From the NCBI RefSeq assembly GCF_003586285.1, contig NZ_QUBR01000001.1:1481373-1545372 (forward strand): 64,000 nucleotides of DNA, given 5' to 3'. The stretch is from Aeromicrobium endophyticum (GTDB lineage: Bacteria; Actinomycetota; Actinomycetes; Propionibacteriales; Nocardioidaceae). The stretch's first letter is position 1. The number at the start of each line of letters is the position of its first letter. The notes below the pieces were generated by a model that did no database searches, was not told the origin of the DNA, and worked only from the letters and a program-made list of their open reading frames with translations. A program made the position numbers and the translations under genes. Shown here in pieces: positions 15,377 through 23,913 of this stretch.

Positions 15377-17517
15377 GCACGAGAAGCACGGCATCCGAGG
15401 TGGTCAGCCTGTTGCTGCACGCCACCGCCATCACGATCGTCGGCGCGTCCGACAACGGCGCCAAGGCGTCTGGCCGCACGATGAGGTACCTGCGCAAGTA
15501 CGGGTACAAGGGCGACATCTACCCGGTCAACCCGAGCCGCGAGACGGTGCAGGGCGAGCCGGCGTATGCGTCGATCGAGCAGCTGCCGGCCGTCCCGGAC
15601 GTCGCCGTGATCGTGCTGCCGAAGGCCGCCGTCGCCGCAGCCATCGAGGCGTGCGGCGCCAAGGGCATCAGGTTCGCGATCGTCTTCGCGGCCGGGTACG
15701 CCGAGGTGGGGGCCGAGGGCGCACAGGAGCAGGCCGAGCTCGCGGCGGTCGCAGAGCGCGCCGGCGTGCGGTTCCTCGGACCGAACTCGGTCGGAGCGGT
15801 CATGGCGGCAGAAGCCGTCACGACGGCGTTCATGACCGGGCTCGACCAGGACCGCTTCGCCCTGCGCGACGACGGCGTCGCCTTCGTCTCCCAGAGCGGC
15901 GCCATGGGCGGTTTCGTCCTCAACATGGCCCAGAGCGACGGCCTCGGCGTCGGGCGCTTCTTCAGCACGGGCAACGAGGCCGACCTGGCGCTCGGCGAGC
16001 TGATGGAGGGGTTGGTGGACGAGGGGTCCACCCGCGCGATGCTCGCGTACGTCGAGGGCGTGCGTGACGGCGAGGCGTTCTGCCGGGCGCTCGAGAAGGC
16101 CCAGCGGGCGCGGGTGCCCGTGGTGCTGATGAAGGTGGGCCGGTCCGAGCGCGGCGCCGTCGCGGCGGCCTCTCACACGGGCGCCCTGGCCGGCTCCGAC
16201 GCGGTCCTCGACGGGATCCTCGAGCGCTACGGTGCGCAGCGCGCCGAGGACGTCGAGCAGCTGGTCGACTTCGGGCGCGTCTTCGCGGCCAACCGCATCC
16301 CCCGCGGCCGCAAGGTGAGCATCATGACGATCTCGGGCGGTGCCGGCGTCCTGATGACCGACTACGCCGAGGACCTGGGGCTCGACGTGTTCGAGTGGGA
16401 CCAGCCGTGGCAGCGCCGGATGGCGGAGATCCTGCCGATGTACGCCCCGGTCAGCAACCCGATCGACACGACCGGCGCGATCGCGGCGGACCAGCAGATC
16501 CTGACCGACGGTCTGCAGCTCTGCCTCGACAATCCCGAGACCGACATCGCGATCGTGCTCCTGGGCAACCTCGAGATGGAGGAGGACGGGCTGTGCGACC
16601 GGATCATCGAGGTCGCGGCGGGGTCGGACAAGCCGATCCTCGTGGCCTGGGTCGGCGGCTCGGGCAACCCGCGCCGGATCCTGTCGTCGGCGGGTGTGCC
16701 GACGTTCACCGACCCGGTGCGCGCCATGCGTGCGGCTGCGGCCCTGGCCGACTGGGCCCTCGCCGAGCCCCCTGCGCCATCGCCGGCGGGACCGTCGTCC
16801 GAGCTGTCGGTTCTGAAGGACCGGTTGGCCGCCATGGCCGACGACGGTGTCTCGATGCTCCACGAGATGCAGAGCAAGAAGGTGCTCGCCCAGAGCGGCA
16901 TCCCCGTCACGCGGGAGATCGAGGCGAGGAGCCCGGCCGAGGCACGCGCGGCGGCCGACGAGATCGGCCTGCCCGTCGTGCTCAAGCTGCTCTCGGACGA
17001 GGTGGAGCACAAGTCGGACATCGGCGGCGTGAAGCTCGGCCTGGCCGACCTCGACGCCGTCGAGGACGCTGCCGCCGAGGTGCTGGCGATCGCCGACAGG
17101 CTCGAGCTCACCGAGCGGAGCGTCGTGGTGCAGGAGTCCGTGACCGGCGGTGCCGAGCTGATCCTCGGAGCGACGCACGACCCGACGTTCGGGCCGGTGG
17201 TGGTGGTCGGCCTGGGCGGCATCTTCACGGAGGTGCTGCGCGACGTCGCGATGCGGCCGGCCCCGATCGACCCGGGGGAGGCCCGCCGCATGGTCGCCTC
17301 CCTGCGCGGTGTCGCGCTGTTGCGCGGCACGCGGGGGCTGCCGGTCGCCGACGAGAGTCGCCTGGCGGCGGCCATCAGCGACTTCTCGCGTGCCTTCGCG
17401 GAGATCTCGCCGGCCGTGGAGTCGATCGACGTCAACCCCTTGGTGATCACGGGCTCCGGCGGCGTCATGGCGCTCGACGGTGTCGTGACCCTGAAGAACA
17501 AGGAGGAGCAGCGATGA
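15373..17517 (+). CDS. NDP-forming acyl-CoA synthetase (CoA-binding, ligase and ATP-grasp domains)
   Basis: A 714-residue single-chain enzyme. An N-terminal CoA-binding Rossmann-like domain (TIVGASDNGAKASG) is followed by a succinyl-CoA-ligase-type domain with the probable phospho-histidine in ASHTGALAGSD. A C-terminal ATP-grasp domain contains KVLAQSGIPVTREIE and EVEHKSDIGGVKLG. Family members make acyl-CoA from an acid, CoA and ATP with release of ADP and phosphate. In the cluster it would activate the acid produced after oxygenation and hydrolysis. Use of an ADP-forming instead of an AMP-forming ligase is noteworthy. The GTG overlaps the upstream stop. Confidence 0.88.
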   Translation: MSTRSTASEVVSLLLHATAITIVGASDNGAKASGRTMRYLRKYGYKGDIYPVNPSRETVQGEPAYASIEQLPAVPDVAVIVLPKAAVAAAIEACGAKGIRFAIVFAAGYAEVGAEGAQEQAELAAVAERAGVRFLGPNSVGAVMAAEAVTTAFMTGLDQDRFALRDDGVAFVSQSGAMGGFVLNMAQSDGLGVGRFFSTGNEADLALGELMEGLVDEGSTRAMLAYVEGVRDGEAFCRALEKAQRARVPVVLMKVGRSERGAVAAASHTGALAGSDAVLDGILERYGAQRAEDVEQLVDFGRVFAANRIPRGRKVSIMTISGGAGVLMTDYAEDLGLDVFEWDQPWQRRMAEILPMYAPVSNPIDTTGAIAADQQILTDGLQLCLDNPETDIAIVLLGNLEMEEDGLCDRIIEVAAGSDKPILVAWVGGSGNPRRILSSAGVPTFTDPVRAMRAAAALADWALAEPPAPSPAGPSSELSVLKDRLAAMADDGVSMLHEMQSKKVLAQSGIPVTREIEARSPAEARAAADEIGLPVVLKLLSDEVEHKSDIGGVKLGLADLDAVEDAAAEVLAIADRLELTERSVVVQESVTGGAELILGATHDPTFGPVVVVGLGGIFTEVLRDVAMRPAPIDPGEARRMVASLRGVALLRGTRGLPVADESRLAAAISDFSRAFAEISPAVESIDVNPLVITGSGGVMALDGVVTLKNKEEQR

Positions 17518-18275
17518 CCACACGCACCCGCGCCGCGGTCGTGACGGGATCGGCCGGTGGCATCGGGGCCGGCATCTCCGACAGCCTGCTCCGAGCCGGC
17601 TGGAACGTCCTGGCCACCGACATCGACGAGCAGGCGCTCGCAGGATTCGCCGCCGCACGGACCGAGCACGCCTCGCAGCTGCGGACGCTGCCGGTCGACG
17701 TGGCGTCCGAGCCCGACTGGGCTGCGGTCGTCACCGAGGCGGAGCGGTGGGTCGGTGGTGTCGACGCGCTGGTCAACAACGCGGCGATCTCCCCCAAGCA
17801 CGACGGCGCGAAGCTGGTCACCGCGGACATCCCCGCCGAGGAGTGGGATCGTGTCATCGGGATCAACCTCACCGGTGCCTTCTACGGGCTGCGCGCGGTC
17901 CTCGAGCCGATGCGCGAGCGTGGCTGGGGGCGCATCGTGAACCTGTCGTCGCAGGCGGCGCACACGGGGGCCCGCGTCGCCGGCGCGCACTACGGTGCGA
18001 CGAAGGCAGCGCTGCTCGGGCTGACCCGCACCGTGGCGCACGAGTACGGGCCCTTCGGCATCACCGCGAACGCGATCACGCCGGGGCGCATCGAGACCCC
18101 GATGGCGGCTGCCGTCAGCGACGAGGTCAACGAGACCTGGCGACGCTCGATCCCCGTCGGCCGGCTCGGGCAACCTGCCGACATCGGCGCGATGGCCGCC
18201 TTCCTGCTCTCCGAGGAGGCCTCGTTCGTCAACGGCGCGACGCTCGACGTCAACGGCGGCAGCAGGATGGGCTGA
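17514..18275 (+). CDS. Short-chain dehydrogenase/reductase (SDR)
   Basis: A 253-residue classical SDR with TGSAGGIG (residues 11-18), NNAA, catalytic Tyr160/Lys164 (YGATK) and the PGRIETPM stretch. It is similar in layout to FabG-like 3-hydroxyacyl-CoA dehydrogenases. The ATG is coupled to the upstream synthetase stop (ATGA) with AAGGAGGAGCAGCG as ribosome site. Its own stop shares one base with the next start. A role in the beta-oxidation half of the pathway is likely but not provable. Confidence 0.87.
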   Translation: MTTRTRAAVVTGSAGGIGAGISDSLLRAGWNVLATDIDEQALAGFAAARTEHASQLRTLPVDVASEPDWAAVVTEAERWVGGVDALVNNAAISPKHDGAKLVTADIPAEEWDRVIGINLTGAFYGLRAVLEPMRERGWGRIVNLSSQAAHTGARVAGAHYGATKAALLGLTRTVAHEYGPFGITANAITPGRIETPMAAAVSDEVNETWRRSIPVGRLGQPADIGAMAAFLLSEEASFVNGATLDVNGGSRMG

Positions 18276-19252
18276 TGCTGGCGATCACGATCGCCGGGCA
18301 GGGCGACGACTCCACGCTCGAGCTCGTCGAGGCACCCGAGCCGGTGATCGGCCCGGACGAGGTCCTGGTCGAGGTGGCCGCGGCCGGCGTGAACCGCACC
18401 GACACCCTCCAGCGACGCGGCGCCTCGCTCACCGCGACGGCGGCGCCCCAGGTCCCCGGCCTCGAGGTGTCCGGTGTGGTGGCCGCGACCGGCGAGGCCG
18501 TGCGACGGTGGCGGGTGGGCGATCGGGTGTGCGCCCTGCTGACCGATGGTGGCTACGCGACGCACGTGGCGGTGCACGAGTCGCACGTGCTCGCCGTGCC
18601 GGAAGGCCTCGACCTGGTCGAGGCGGCGGCGCTGCCGGAGGCCCTGGCGACCGTGTGGTCGAACCTGACCGCGCCGGTCGGGCTCCGTGGCGGCGAGACC
18701 CTCCTGGTGCACGGTGCCGGCTCCGGCATCGGGACGATCGCGATCCAGGTGGCGACGATGCTCGGTGCCCGGGTGCTGGTCACAGCCGGGTCACGGGCCA
18801 AGCTCGACGCCTGCCGCGAGCTCGGCGCGGACGAGGGCATCGACTACCGCTCGGAGGACTTCGTCTCCGGCGTGCACGAGCGCACCGCCGGACGGGGGGT
18901 CGACATGATCCTCGACATCGTCGGGGCGTCGTACCTCGCTCGCAATGTCGCGGCCCTCGCGCCGGACGGCCGGATCGCCGTGATCGGTCTCCAGTCGGGG
19001 GCGACGGGCGAGCTCGACCTGCTCGACGTGCTGCGCAAGCGAGCGGTCATCACCGGCTCGCTGCTGCGCCCGCGGTCGCCGGCGGACAAGGCGAGCATCC
19101 TCCAAGCCGTCGCCGAGCACGTGCTCCCGGCCGTCGCCGAGGGACGTGTCCGTCCCGTCGTCGACTCGGTGGTGCCGTTCGCGCAGGCCGGCGCGGCCCA
19201 CGCACGGCTCGAGGCCTCGGACCACTTCGGAAAGATCCTGTTGGTGCCATGA
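18275..19252 (+). CDS. MDR-family NAD(P)H:quinone oxidoreductase-like / enoyl reductase-like protein
   Basis: A 325-residue medium-chain dehydrogenase/reductase of the zinc-free quinone-oxidoreductase branch. It has the GroES-like N-terminus ending GLEVSGVVAATGE, the signature VHGAGSGIGTIAIQVA for the Rossmann fold, and the C-terminal LEASDHFGKILL. Catalytic zinc ligands of true alcohol dehydrogenases are absent. Substrates in this family are enones, quinones or enoyl thioesters. The TGATG junction with the upstream SDR and the ATGA junction with the next SDR place it firmly in the operon. Confidence 0.87.
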   Translation: MLAITIAGQGDDSTLELVEAPEPVIGPDEVLVEVAAAGVNRTDTLQRRGASLTATAAPQVPGLEVSGVVAATGEAVRRWRVGDRVCALLTDGGYATHVAVHESHVLAVPEGLDLVEAAALPEALATVWSNLTAPVGLRGGETLLVHGAGSGIGTIAIQVATMLGARVLVTAGSRAKLDACRELGADEGIDYRSEDFVSGVHERTAGRGVDMILDIVGASYLARNVAALAPDGRIAVIGLQSGATGELDLLDVLRKRAVITGSLLRPRSPADKASILQAVAEHVLPAVAEGRVRPVVDSVVPFAQAGAAHARLEASDHFGKILLVP

Positions 19253-20085
19253 ACGATCACGAGGACACACCCATGAGCTCATACGTCGCACCGGACCTGA
19301 CCGAGGTCGGGCTCGAACAGCTGACCTCCCTCGCAGGACGCGGTGCGCTCGTCACCGGCGGTGCGCGAGGCATCGGGGAGGCCGTCGCGCGACGTCTCGC
19401 GGAGGCCGGCGCGCGCGTCGTCATCGCCGACCGCGACGGCGACGGGGCCGAGTCCGCGGCGCTGCGGATCGCCGAGCGGACGGGGTCTCCCGTCACCGGC
19501 CTCGCCATGGACATCGCCGACGAGGCATCGGTCCGCGCGGGCATCGCCGCCGCCACCCGGCAGGGGCCCCTTGACCTCCTGGTCAACAACGCTGCCGTGC
19601 TGACCCCGACGGGCGATCCCCTGAGCGCGAGCCAGGAGCACCTGCGCCGGATGTTCGACGTCAACGTGGTCGGCACGTTCCTGGTCACGCGGGAGGTCGC
19701 GGCCCAGATGGCGCCGGGCGCGAGCATCGTCAACGTGATCTCGACGTCGGGCCTGCGCGTCTCCCGGGGCACCATGGCCTACGCCGCGTCGAAGCACGCG
19801 CTCACCGGCCTGACGAAGAGCCTCGCCCTCGAGCTGAGCGGTCGGGGCGTCCGCGTCACCGGGGTCGCCCCGGGGATCGTCACGACGCCCGGCGTCGCCG
19901 AGATCGCCACCGACCTCGCGGCCGCCGGGTACGCCGGCGGACGTCCGCCCCTGATGCCCTTCGGGCGCCACGGGGTCCCCGACGACGTGGCCAGGGTCGT
20001 CCTCTTCTTGTGCACAGGCCTCGCGTCATGGGTCTCCGGGTCGGTGATCGGCGTCGAGTCCGGCCGTTTGGAGGTGCTCGCATGA
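19249..20085 (+). CDS. Short-chain dehydrogenase/reductase (SDR)
   Basis: A 278-residue SDR with TGGARGIG (residues 36-43), NNAA and Tyr178/Lys182 (YAASK). The first 30 residues form an extension before the cofactor motif. An ATG at 19273 would remove eight of them, but the ATG at 19249 overlaps the upstream stop (ATGA), as at most junctions of this operon. The region between the catalytic Lys and the C-terminus includes PFGRHGVPDDVARVVLFL, typical of SDRs ending in a membrane-near helix. Exact substrate unknown. Confidence 0.86.
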   Translation: MNDHEDTPMSSYVAPDLTEVGLEQLTSLAGRGALVTGGARGIGEAVARRLAEAGARVVIADRDGDGAESAALRIAERTGSPVTGLAMDIADEASVRAGIAAATRQGPLDLLVNNAAVLTPTGDPLSASQEHLRRMFDVNVVGTFLVTREVAAQMAPGASIVNVISTSGLRVSRGTMAYAASKHALTGLTKSLALELSGRGVRVTGVAPGIVTTPGVAEIATDLAAAGYAGGRPPLMPFGRHGVPDDVARVVLFLCTGLASWVSGSVIGVESGRLEVLA

Positions 20086-20867
20086 GCCGAGCAGTGATCA
20101 CGACGGACACGGTGGTGGCGACCGCCGACGGACCGATCCTGCGCATCGAGATCAACCGCCCCGAGGTGCGCAACGCGATCGACCTGCCGACCGCCCGCGC
20201 GATCGAGGCAGCCGTCGACGCGTTCGAGGCCGACGACGACCTCCGTGTCGCCGTGCTGCACGGGCGCGGGGCGAACTTCAGCGCCGGGATGGACCTCAAG
20301 GCGTTCGCGGCGACCGGTGAGCGTCCGGTCACCGAGCGTCGGGGAGCCCTCGGCATGGTGGCGGCGCCGCCGAGCAAGCCGATCATCGCGGTGCTGCACG
20401 GTGCCACGCTCGGCGGAGGGTTCGAGCTCGCCCTCGCCTGCGACCTGATCGTCATGGAGGAGGGCAGCGAGGTCGGGCTCCCCGAGGTGACGCGTGGGCT
20501 GGCCGCCGGCGGGGGAGGGGCCATCCGCCTGCCCCAGCGGATCCCGCACCACGTGGCCCTCGACCTGGTGCTGACCGGGCGCCGGATGCCGGCCGCCGAG
20601 GCCGAGCGGTGGGGTCTGGCCACTCGTCTGGTCCCCGCGGGCCAGGGGCTGCAGGCGGGTCTGGAGCTCGCAGCGGCCGTGGCCGCGGCTGCCCCGCTCG
20701 GCGCGCGCGCGTCCAAGCAGATCGCGGTGCAGAGTCGCACGCTGACCTTCGAGGAGGCGCTCGCGGCGCAGGAGCCGTTGATGCAGGTCGTCCGCACCTC
20801 GGACGACGCGGCCGAGGGCGCGCGAGCGTTCGTCGAGCGGCGTCCGCCGCACTGGAGCGGGCGCTAG
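20082..20867 (+). CDS. Enoyl-CoA hydratase/isomerase family protein
   Basis: A 261-residue crotonase with oxyanion-hole motifs NFSAGMDLKAF and HGATLGGGFELALACDL. The conserved active-site stretch GLPEVTRGLAAGGGGAIRLP retains the catalytic Glu. It is the last gene of the long operon; its ATG overlaps the preceding stop. It is more canonical than the crotonase at 4191, so it may be the standard hydratase while the other does a special step. The C-terminal FVERRPPHWSGR is the usual crotonase tail. Confidence 0.9.
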   Translation: MSRAVITTDTVVATADGPILRIEINRPEVRNAIDLPTARAIEAAVDAFEADDDLRVAVLHGRGANFSAGMDLKAFAATGERPVTERRGALGMVAAPPSKPIIAVLHGATLGGGFELALACDLIVMEEGSEVGLPEVTRGLAAGGGGAIRLPQRIPHHVALDLVLTGRRMPAAEAERWGLATRLVPAGQGLQAGLELAAAVAAAAPLGARASKQIAVQSRTLTFEEALAAQEPLMQVVRTSDDAAEGARAFVERRPPHWSGR

Positions 20868-20936
20868 CCGCGACGCCGACGCACGTCCGTCAGCCCGGTG
20901 GGTGGACGGCGGTGCCGAGGAGTAGGGTCGGACCAC

Positions 20937-21028
20937 ACGACAGGGGAGCGCCACCGCAGAGGGCGCTGAGAGTGCGGATCCGCCGCAGACCCTTGAACCT
21001 GCACCGGTTAGTACCGGCGAAGGGAGTC
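20937..21028 (+). promoter_or_regulatory. TPP riboswitch (THI element)
   Basis: The conserved parts occur in order: GGGGAGC (20943-20949), CTGAGAGTG (20966-20974), GACCCTTGAACCTG ending near 21001, and CCGGTTAGTACCGG followed by CGAAGGGA near 21026. These are the core contacts of the thiamine-pyrophosphate aptamer. The end lies directly at the start codon, so control is probably by hiding the ribosome site (AAGGGAG). A TAGGGT -10-like box lies at 20923-20928. It controls the three-gene thiamine transporter that follows. Confidence 0.96.
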
Positions 21029-21031
21029 ACG

Positions 21032-21649
21032 ATGAGTTCTGCCACCACGTCCAAGCCCGGGTTCGACGTGCGATACCGCACGATCGACCTGGTCACCATC
21101 ACCACCCTGGGTGTCGCCTTCGGCGTCATCTTCTGGGGCTGGGGCAAGCTGTACGAGCCGCTCAGCGGGCTCGCGGTCTTCTCGTTCCCGCCCAGCTCGG
21201 CGCTGCTCGGAGGCGTCTGGCTCACGGCCGGCGTCGTCGGCGGCCTGATCGTCCGCAAGCCCGGTGCGGCCTTCGCGACGGAGTTCATCGCGGCCGCCGT
21301 GTCGTCGTTCATCGTCGGCGGGACGCAGTGGGGCTGGGGCGTCTACGCCTCCGGTTTCTGGCAGGGCCTCGGCGCCGAGCTGATCTTCCTGCTGTTCTTC
21401 TACCGCCGCTGGGGCGTGCTCGTCGCGGCCCTGGCCGGCGCCGCGGCCGCGGCGTTCGAGGCCGTCTACGAGTGGACGAGCTACTACTCCTCGTGGGACA
21501 TGGACTACAAGCTCGCCCACCTGGGCTTCTTCGTGGTCTCCGGCGTCGTCGTGGCCGGCCTCGGCGGCTTCGCGCTCGTCAAGGCGCTGGCCCGTGCCGG
21601 CGTGCTCGACGCCTTCCCGGCCGGACGCGAACAGGCCGTCGAGGTCTAG
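21032..21649 (+). CDS. ykoE: Thiamine/HMP ECF transporter substrate-binding subunit YkoE
   Basis: A 205-residue integral membrane protein with about six hydrophobic segments. It contains the YkoE-type GWGKLYEPL near residue 40, VSSFIVGGTQWGWGVYASGFWQGLGAEL, and WTSYYSSWDMDYKLAH. It is the S component that binds thiamine or its pyrimidine precursor in the membrane. The TPP riboswitch immediately upstream fixes the pathway. It is followed 11 bases later by the ATPase gene. Confidence 0.93.
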   Translation: MSSATTSKPGFDVRYRTIDLVTITTLGVAFGVIFWGWGKLYEPLSGLAVFSFPPSSALLGGVWLTAGVVGGLIVRKPGAAFATEFIAAAVSSFIVGGTQWGWGVYASGFWQGLGAELIFLLFFYRRWGVLVAALAGAAAAAFEAVYEWTSYYSSWDMDYKLAHLGFFVVSGVVVAGLGGFALVKALARAGVLDAFPAGREQAVEV

Positions 21650-21660
21650 GCGACCGCTCG

Positions 21661-23073
21661 ATGGACGTCGTCAGCAGCGTCGTCAGCAGGGGCGGCATCC
21701 GCCTCCGTGACGTCACGTGGCGTCCGATCGGTCGGCGGCTGCCGGTCATCGCCGGGCTCGACCTCGAGGTCGAGCCCGGCGAGCGGGTGCTGCTGGTCGG
21801 CCCGAGCGGTGCCGGCAAGTCGACGATCCTGCACGGGCTCGCCGGCGCCCTCGGCACGACCGTCGCAGGTGACCTCGGCGGCTCGATCGACGTCGGTGGG
21901 CAGCTGGGTCTGCTGCTGCAGAACCCTGCGGACGCCGTCGTGGCCGAGCGCATCGGTCGCGACGTCGCCTTCGGCCCCGAGAACGCCGCGATGCCGCGCG
22001 ACCAGATCTGGCGCCGTGTCGACGAGTGCCTCGAGGCGGTGGGGCTGGCGTACGGCCGCGACCACTTCACGGCGGCTCTCTCAGGCGGCGAGCAGCAGCG
22101 TCTCGCCCTGGCCGGGGTGCTGGCCATGCGCCCGGACGTCCTGCTGCTCGACGAGCCCACGTCGATGCTCGACGCCGCGACGGCCACGAGCGTCCGCGAG
22201 GCGATCCTGGCGGCGGCCGGCGACCGGACGCTGGTCGTCGTCGAGCACCGCATCGAGCCGTGGCTGCCGCACGTCGACCGCGTCGTCGTGCTCGGTGCCG
22301 GCGGCGTCGTCGTCAGCGACGGAACCGTCGAGGCCTTCCTCGCCGGCGCCCGGCCTCCCGGCGTGTGGATGCCCGACCTGCCGACGCCCGCGCCGCTCGA
22401 CGTGCCCGTCGGGCTCGTCCGGCCGGAGGCCGAGCCGTTCGCGGTCACGGCGACCGAGGTGTCGGTCGAGCTGGTCATGCGGACGCTCCGGGGCACGCAG
22501 CGCTCGCAGGCGCTGACCGGGTTGACGGCTGGGTTGGTGCCTGCCCGGGTCACGGGCTTCACCGGGCCGAGCGGCGCGGGCAAGTCGACCGCGCTCGCGG
22601 TGCTCGGTGGGCTGCTGAAGCCGGCGGGCGGCACCGTGACGCCCGAGCTGCGGCGCCGCCGGTCCGTCGACCTCGCCTCCGTCGTGGGGTGGGTGCCGCA
22701 GAACCCCGAGCACGGCTTCCTCACCACCACCGTGCTGGCCGAGGTCGAGCTCACCGCTGCCCGGGTCGGACGGACGGTCGACGCCGCGGCGGTGCTCGAG
22801 GTGTTCGGCCTGGAGCGCTACGGGGCGTCCAATCCGTACCGGCTGTCGGGCGGCGAGCAGCGGCGGCTGGCGCTGGCCGCGGCGCTGGCCCACCGCCCGC
22901 CGGTCGTCCTGCTCGACGAGCCGACGGTCGGTCAGGACCCTGCGACGTGGGCCGCGGTGGCGGGCTGGATCGCGTCGTCACGTGCGGCGGGCGCGACGGT
23001 CGGGATGTCGACGCACGATGCCGACCTCGCCCTCGACGTCGACCACCGCATGCGGGCAGGGGCGCTGGCATGA
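21661..23073 (+). CDS. ykoD: ECF transporter double ATPase YkoD
   Basis: A 470-residue protein with two ABC domains in tandem. The first has Walker A GPSGAGKST near residue 45, signature LSGGEQQR and Walker B LLLDEPTSMLD. The second has GPSGAGKST near residue 303, signature LSGGEQRR and Walker B VLLDEPTVGQD. It replaces the separate EcfA and EcfA' subunits and energises thiamine uptake through YkoE. It overlaps ykoC (ATGA), and the start ATG is 11 bases after ykoE. Confidence 0.93.
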   Translation: MDVVSSVVSRGGIRLRDVTWRPIGRRLPVIAGLDLEVEPGERVLLVGPSGAGKSTILHGLAGALGTTVAGDLGGSIDVGGQLGLLLQNPADAVVAERIGRDVAFGPENAAMPRDQIWRRVDECLEAVGLAYGRDHFTAALSGGEQQRLALAGVLAMRPDVLLLDEPTSMLDAATATSVREAILAAAGDRTLVVVEHRIEPWLPHVDRVVVLGAGGVVVSDGTVEAFLAGARPPGVWMPDLPTPAPLDVPVGLVRPEAEPFAVTATEVSVELVMRTLRGTQRSQALTGLTAGLVPARVTGFTGPSGAGKSTALAVLGGLLKPAGGTVTPELRRRRSVDLASVVGWVPQNPEHGFLTTTVLAEVELTAARVGRTVDAAAVLEVFGLERYGASNPYRLSGGEQRRLALAAALAHRPPVVLLDEPTVGQDPATWAAVAGWIASSRAAGATVGMSTHDADLALDVDHRMRAGALA

Positions 23074-23768
23074 GGACGGCCGTGCTGCGGGTCAACCCGC
23101 TGGCCCAGCTGTCGGTGGGGCTGTTCTCGCTGCTGGGCTCGTTCTGGATCGACAGCCTGCCGGTCGCGCTCGCGGCCCTGGGTGCCTACGTGCTCGTCGC
23201 GGCGGTGCTGCTGCCGGGCTGGCGCTACCCGCTGGTGTGCCTGGCGTTCACGTCGATCGCCGCCCTCACGATCGTCTACTCGACGTGGCGCCTCGGCGGG
23301 CGCGACCTCGAGATCGCCGTGACGGCCGGCCTGCGGATCGTCGTGCTGGCGTGGCCGGGCTCGGTGATGGCCGGCTACGTCGACCCGTCGCGCCTGGCCG
23401 ACTACCTCGCGCAGACGCTGCGCCTGCCCGCGCGGCTGATCGCGGCCCTGGCCGCGGCGCTGCAGAGGTTCACCGGCTTCGGTCTGGCCTGGCAGCAGCT
23501 CGAGCGGGCACGGCGGGTGCGCGGCTTCGGGGCCGGACGCCATCCCGTCGCCAACGGGCGTCACGCCGCCAACATGTCGTTCGCCCTGCTGGTGCACGCC
23601 ATGCGCGGGGCGACCTCGGCCTCGATCGCGATGGACGCGCGGGGGTTCGCCACCGCTCGCGGACGCACGTGGGCGCTGGCGGCGCCGTGGGCGCGCGGCG
23701 ACGTCGTGGCGATCGGGGTGGCGGTCGCGCTCGGCGCCGTCCCCGTGATCGCCCGCCTTGCCTCCTAG
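23070..23768 (+). CDS. ykoC: ECF transporter transmembrane subunit YkoC (EcfT)
   Basis: A 232-residue membrane protein with about five hydrophobic segments. It has the EcfT coupling motifs ARRVRGFG and ASIAMDARGF, which carry the Ala-Arg-Gly signatures contacting the ATPases. The N-terminal VNPLAQL is typical of the family. It completes the ykoE-ykoD-ykoC transporter under the TPP riboswitch. Confidence 0.92.
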   Translation: MRTAVLRVNPLAQLSVGLFSLLGSFWIDSLPVALAALGAYVLVAAVLLPGWRYPLVCLAFTSIAALTIVYSTWRLGGRDLEIAVTAGLRIVVLAWPGSVMAGYVDPSRLADYLAQTLRLPARLIAALAAALQRFTGFGLAWQQLERARRVRGFGAGRHPVANGRHAANMSFALLVHAMRGATSASIAMDARGFATARGRTWALAAPWARGDVVAIGVAVALGAVPVIARLAS

Positions 23769-23868
23769 CCGCCGGCGTCATAGCCGATGGGGTGCCCGAG
23801 CCGCGGTTCGTACGACGTCCGGGAGCGGCACGTCTGGCGCGCGCCCCCGGGTTCGGGCTAGTCTCGAA

Positions 23869-23884
23869 CTAAGCAAGCGCTTAG
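23869..23884. promoter_or_regulatory. TetR-type palindromic operator before the MaoC operon
   Basis: Six-bp arms CTAAGC and GCTTAG flank AAGC, making a 16-bp dyad 30 bases before the maoC-like ATG. The core AGCAAGCGCTT resembles operators of actinobacterial TetR regulators of fatty-acid and steroid degradation. No regulator gene is adjacent, so the binding protein would be encoded elsewhere. Confidence 0.6.
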
Positions 23885-23913
23885 CGCTTTTCCCCACAGC
23901 TGGAGGTTCCCGC

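Noticed and set aside
15136..17658. Very long minus-strand open frame (about 840 codons) opposite the acyl-CoA dehydrogenase and synthetase genes
   Set aside because: It has the Arg/Pro/Gly/His-rich composition of antisense frames in high-GC DNA and no family motif; the plus-strand genes are clear and explain the lack of stops.
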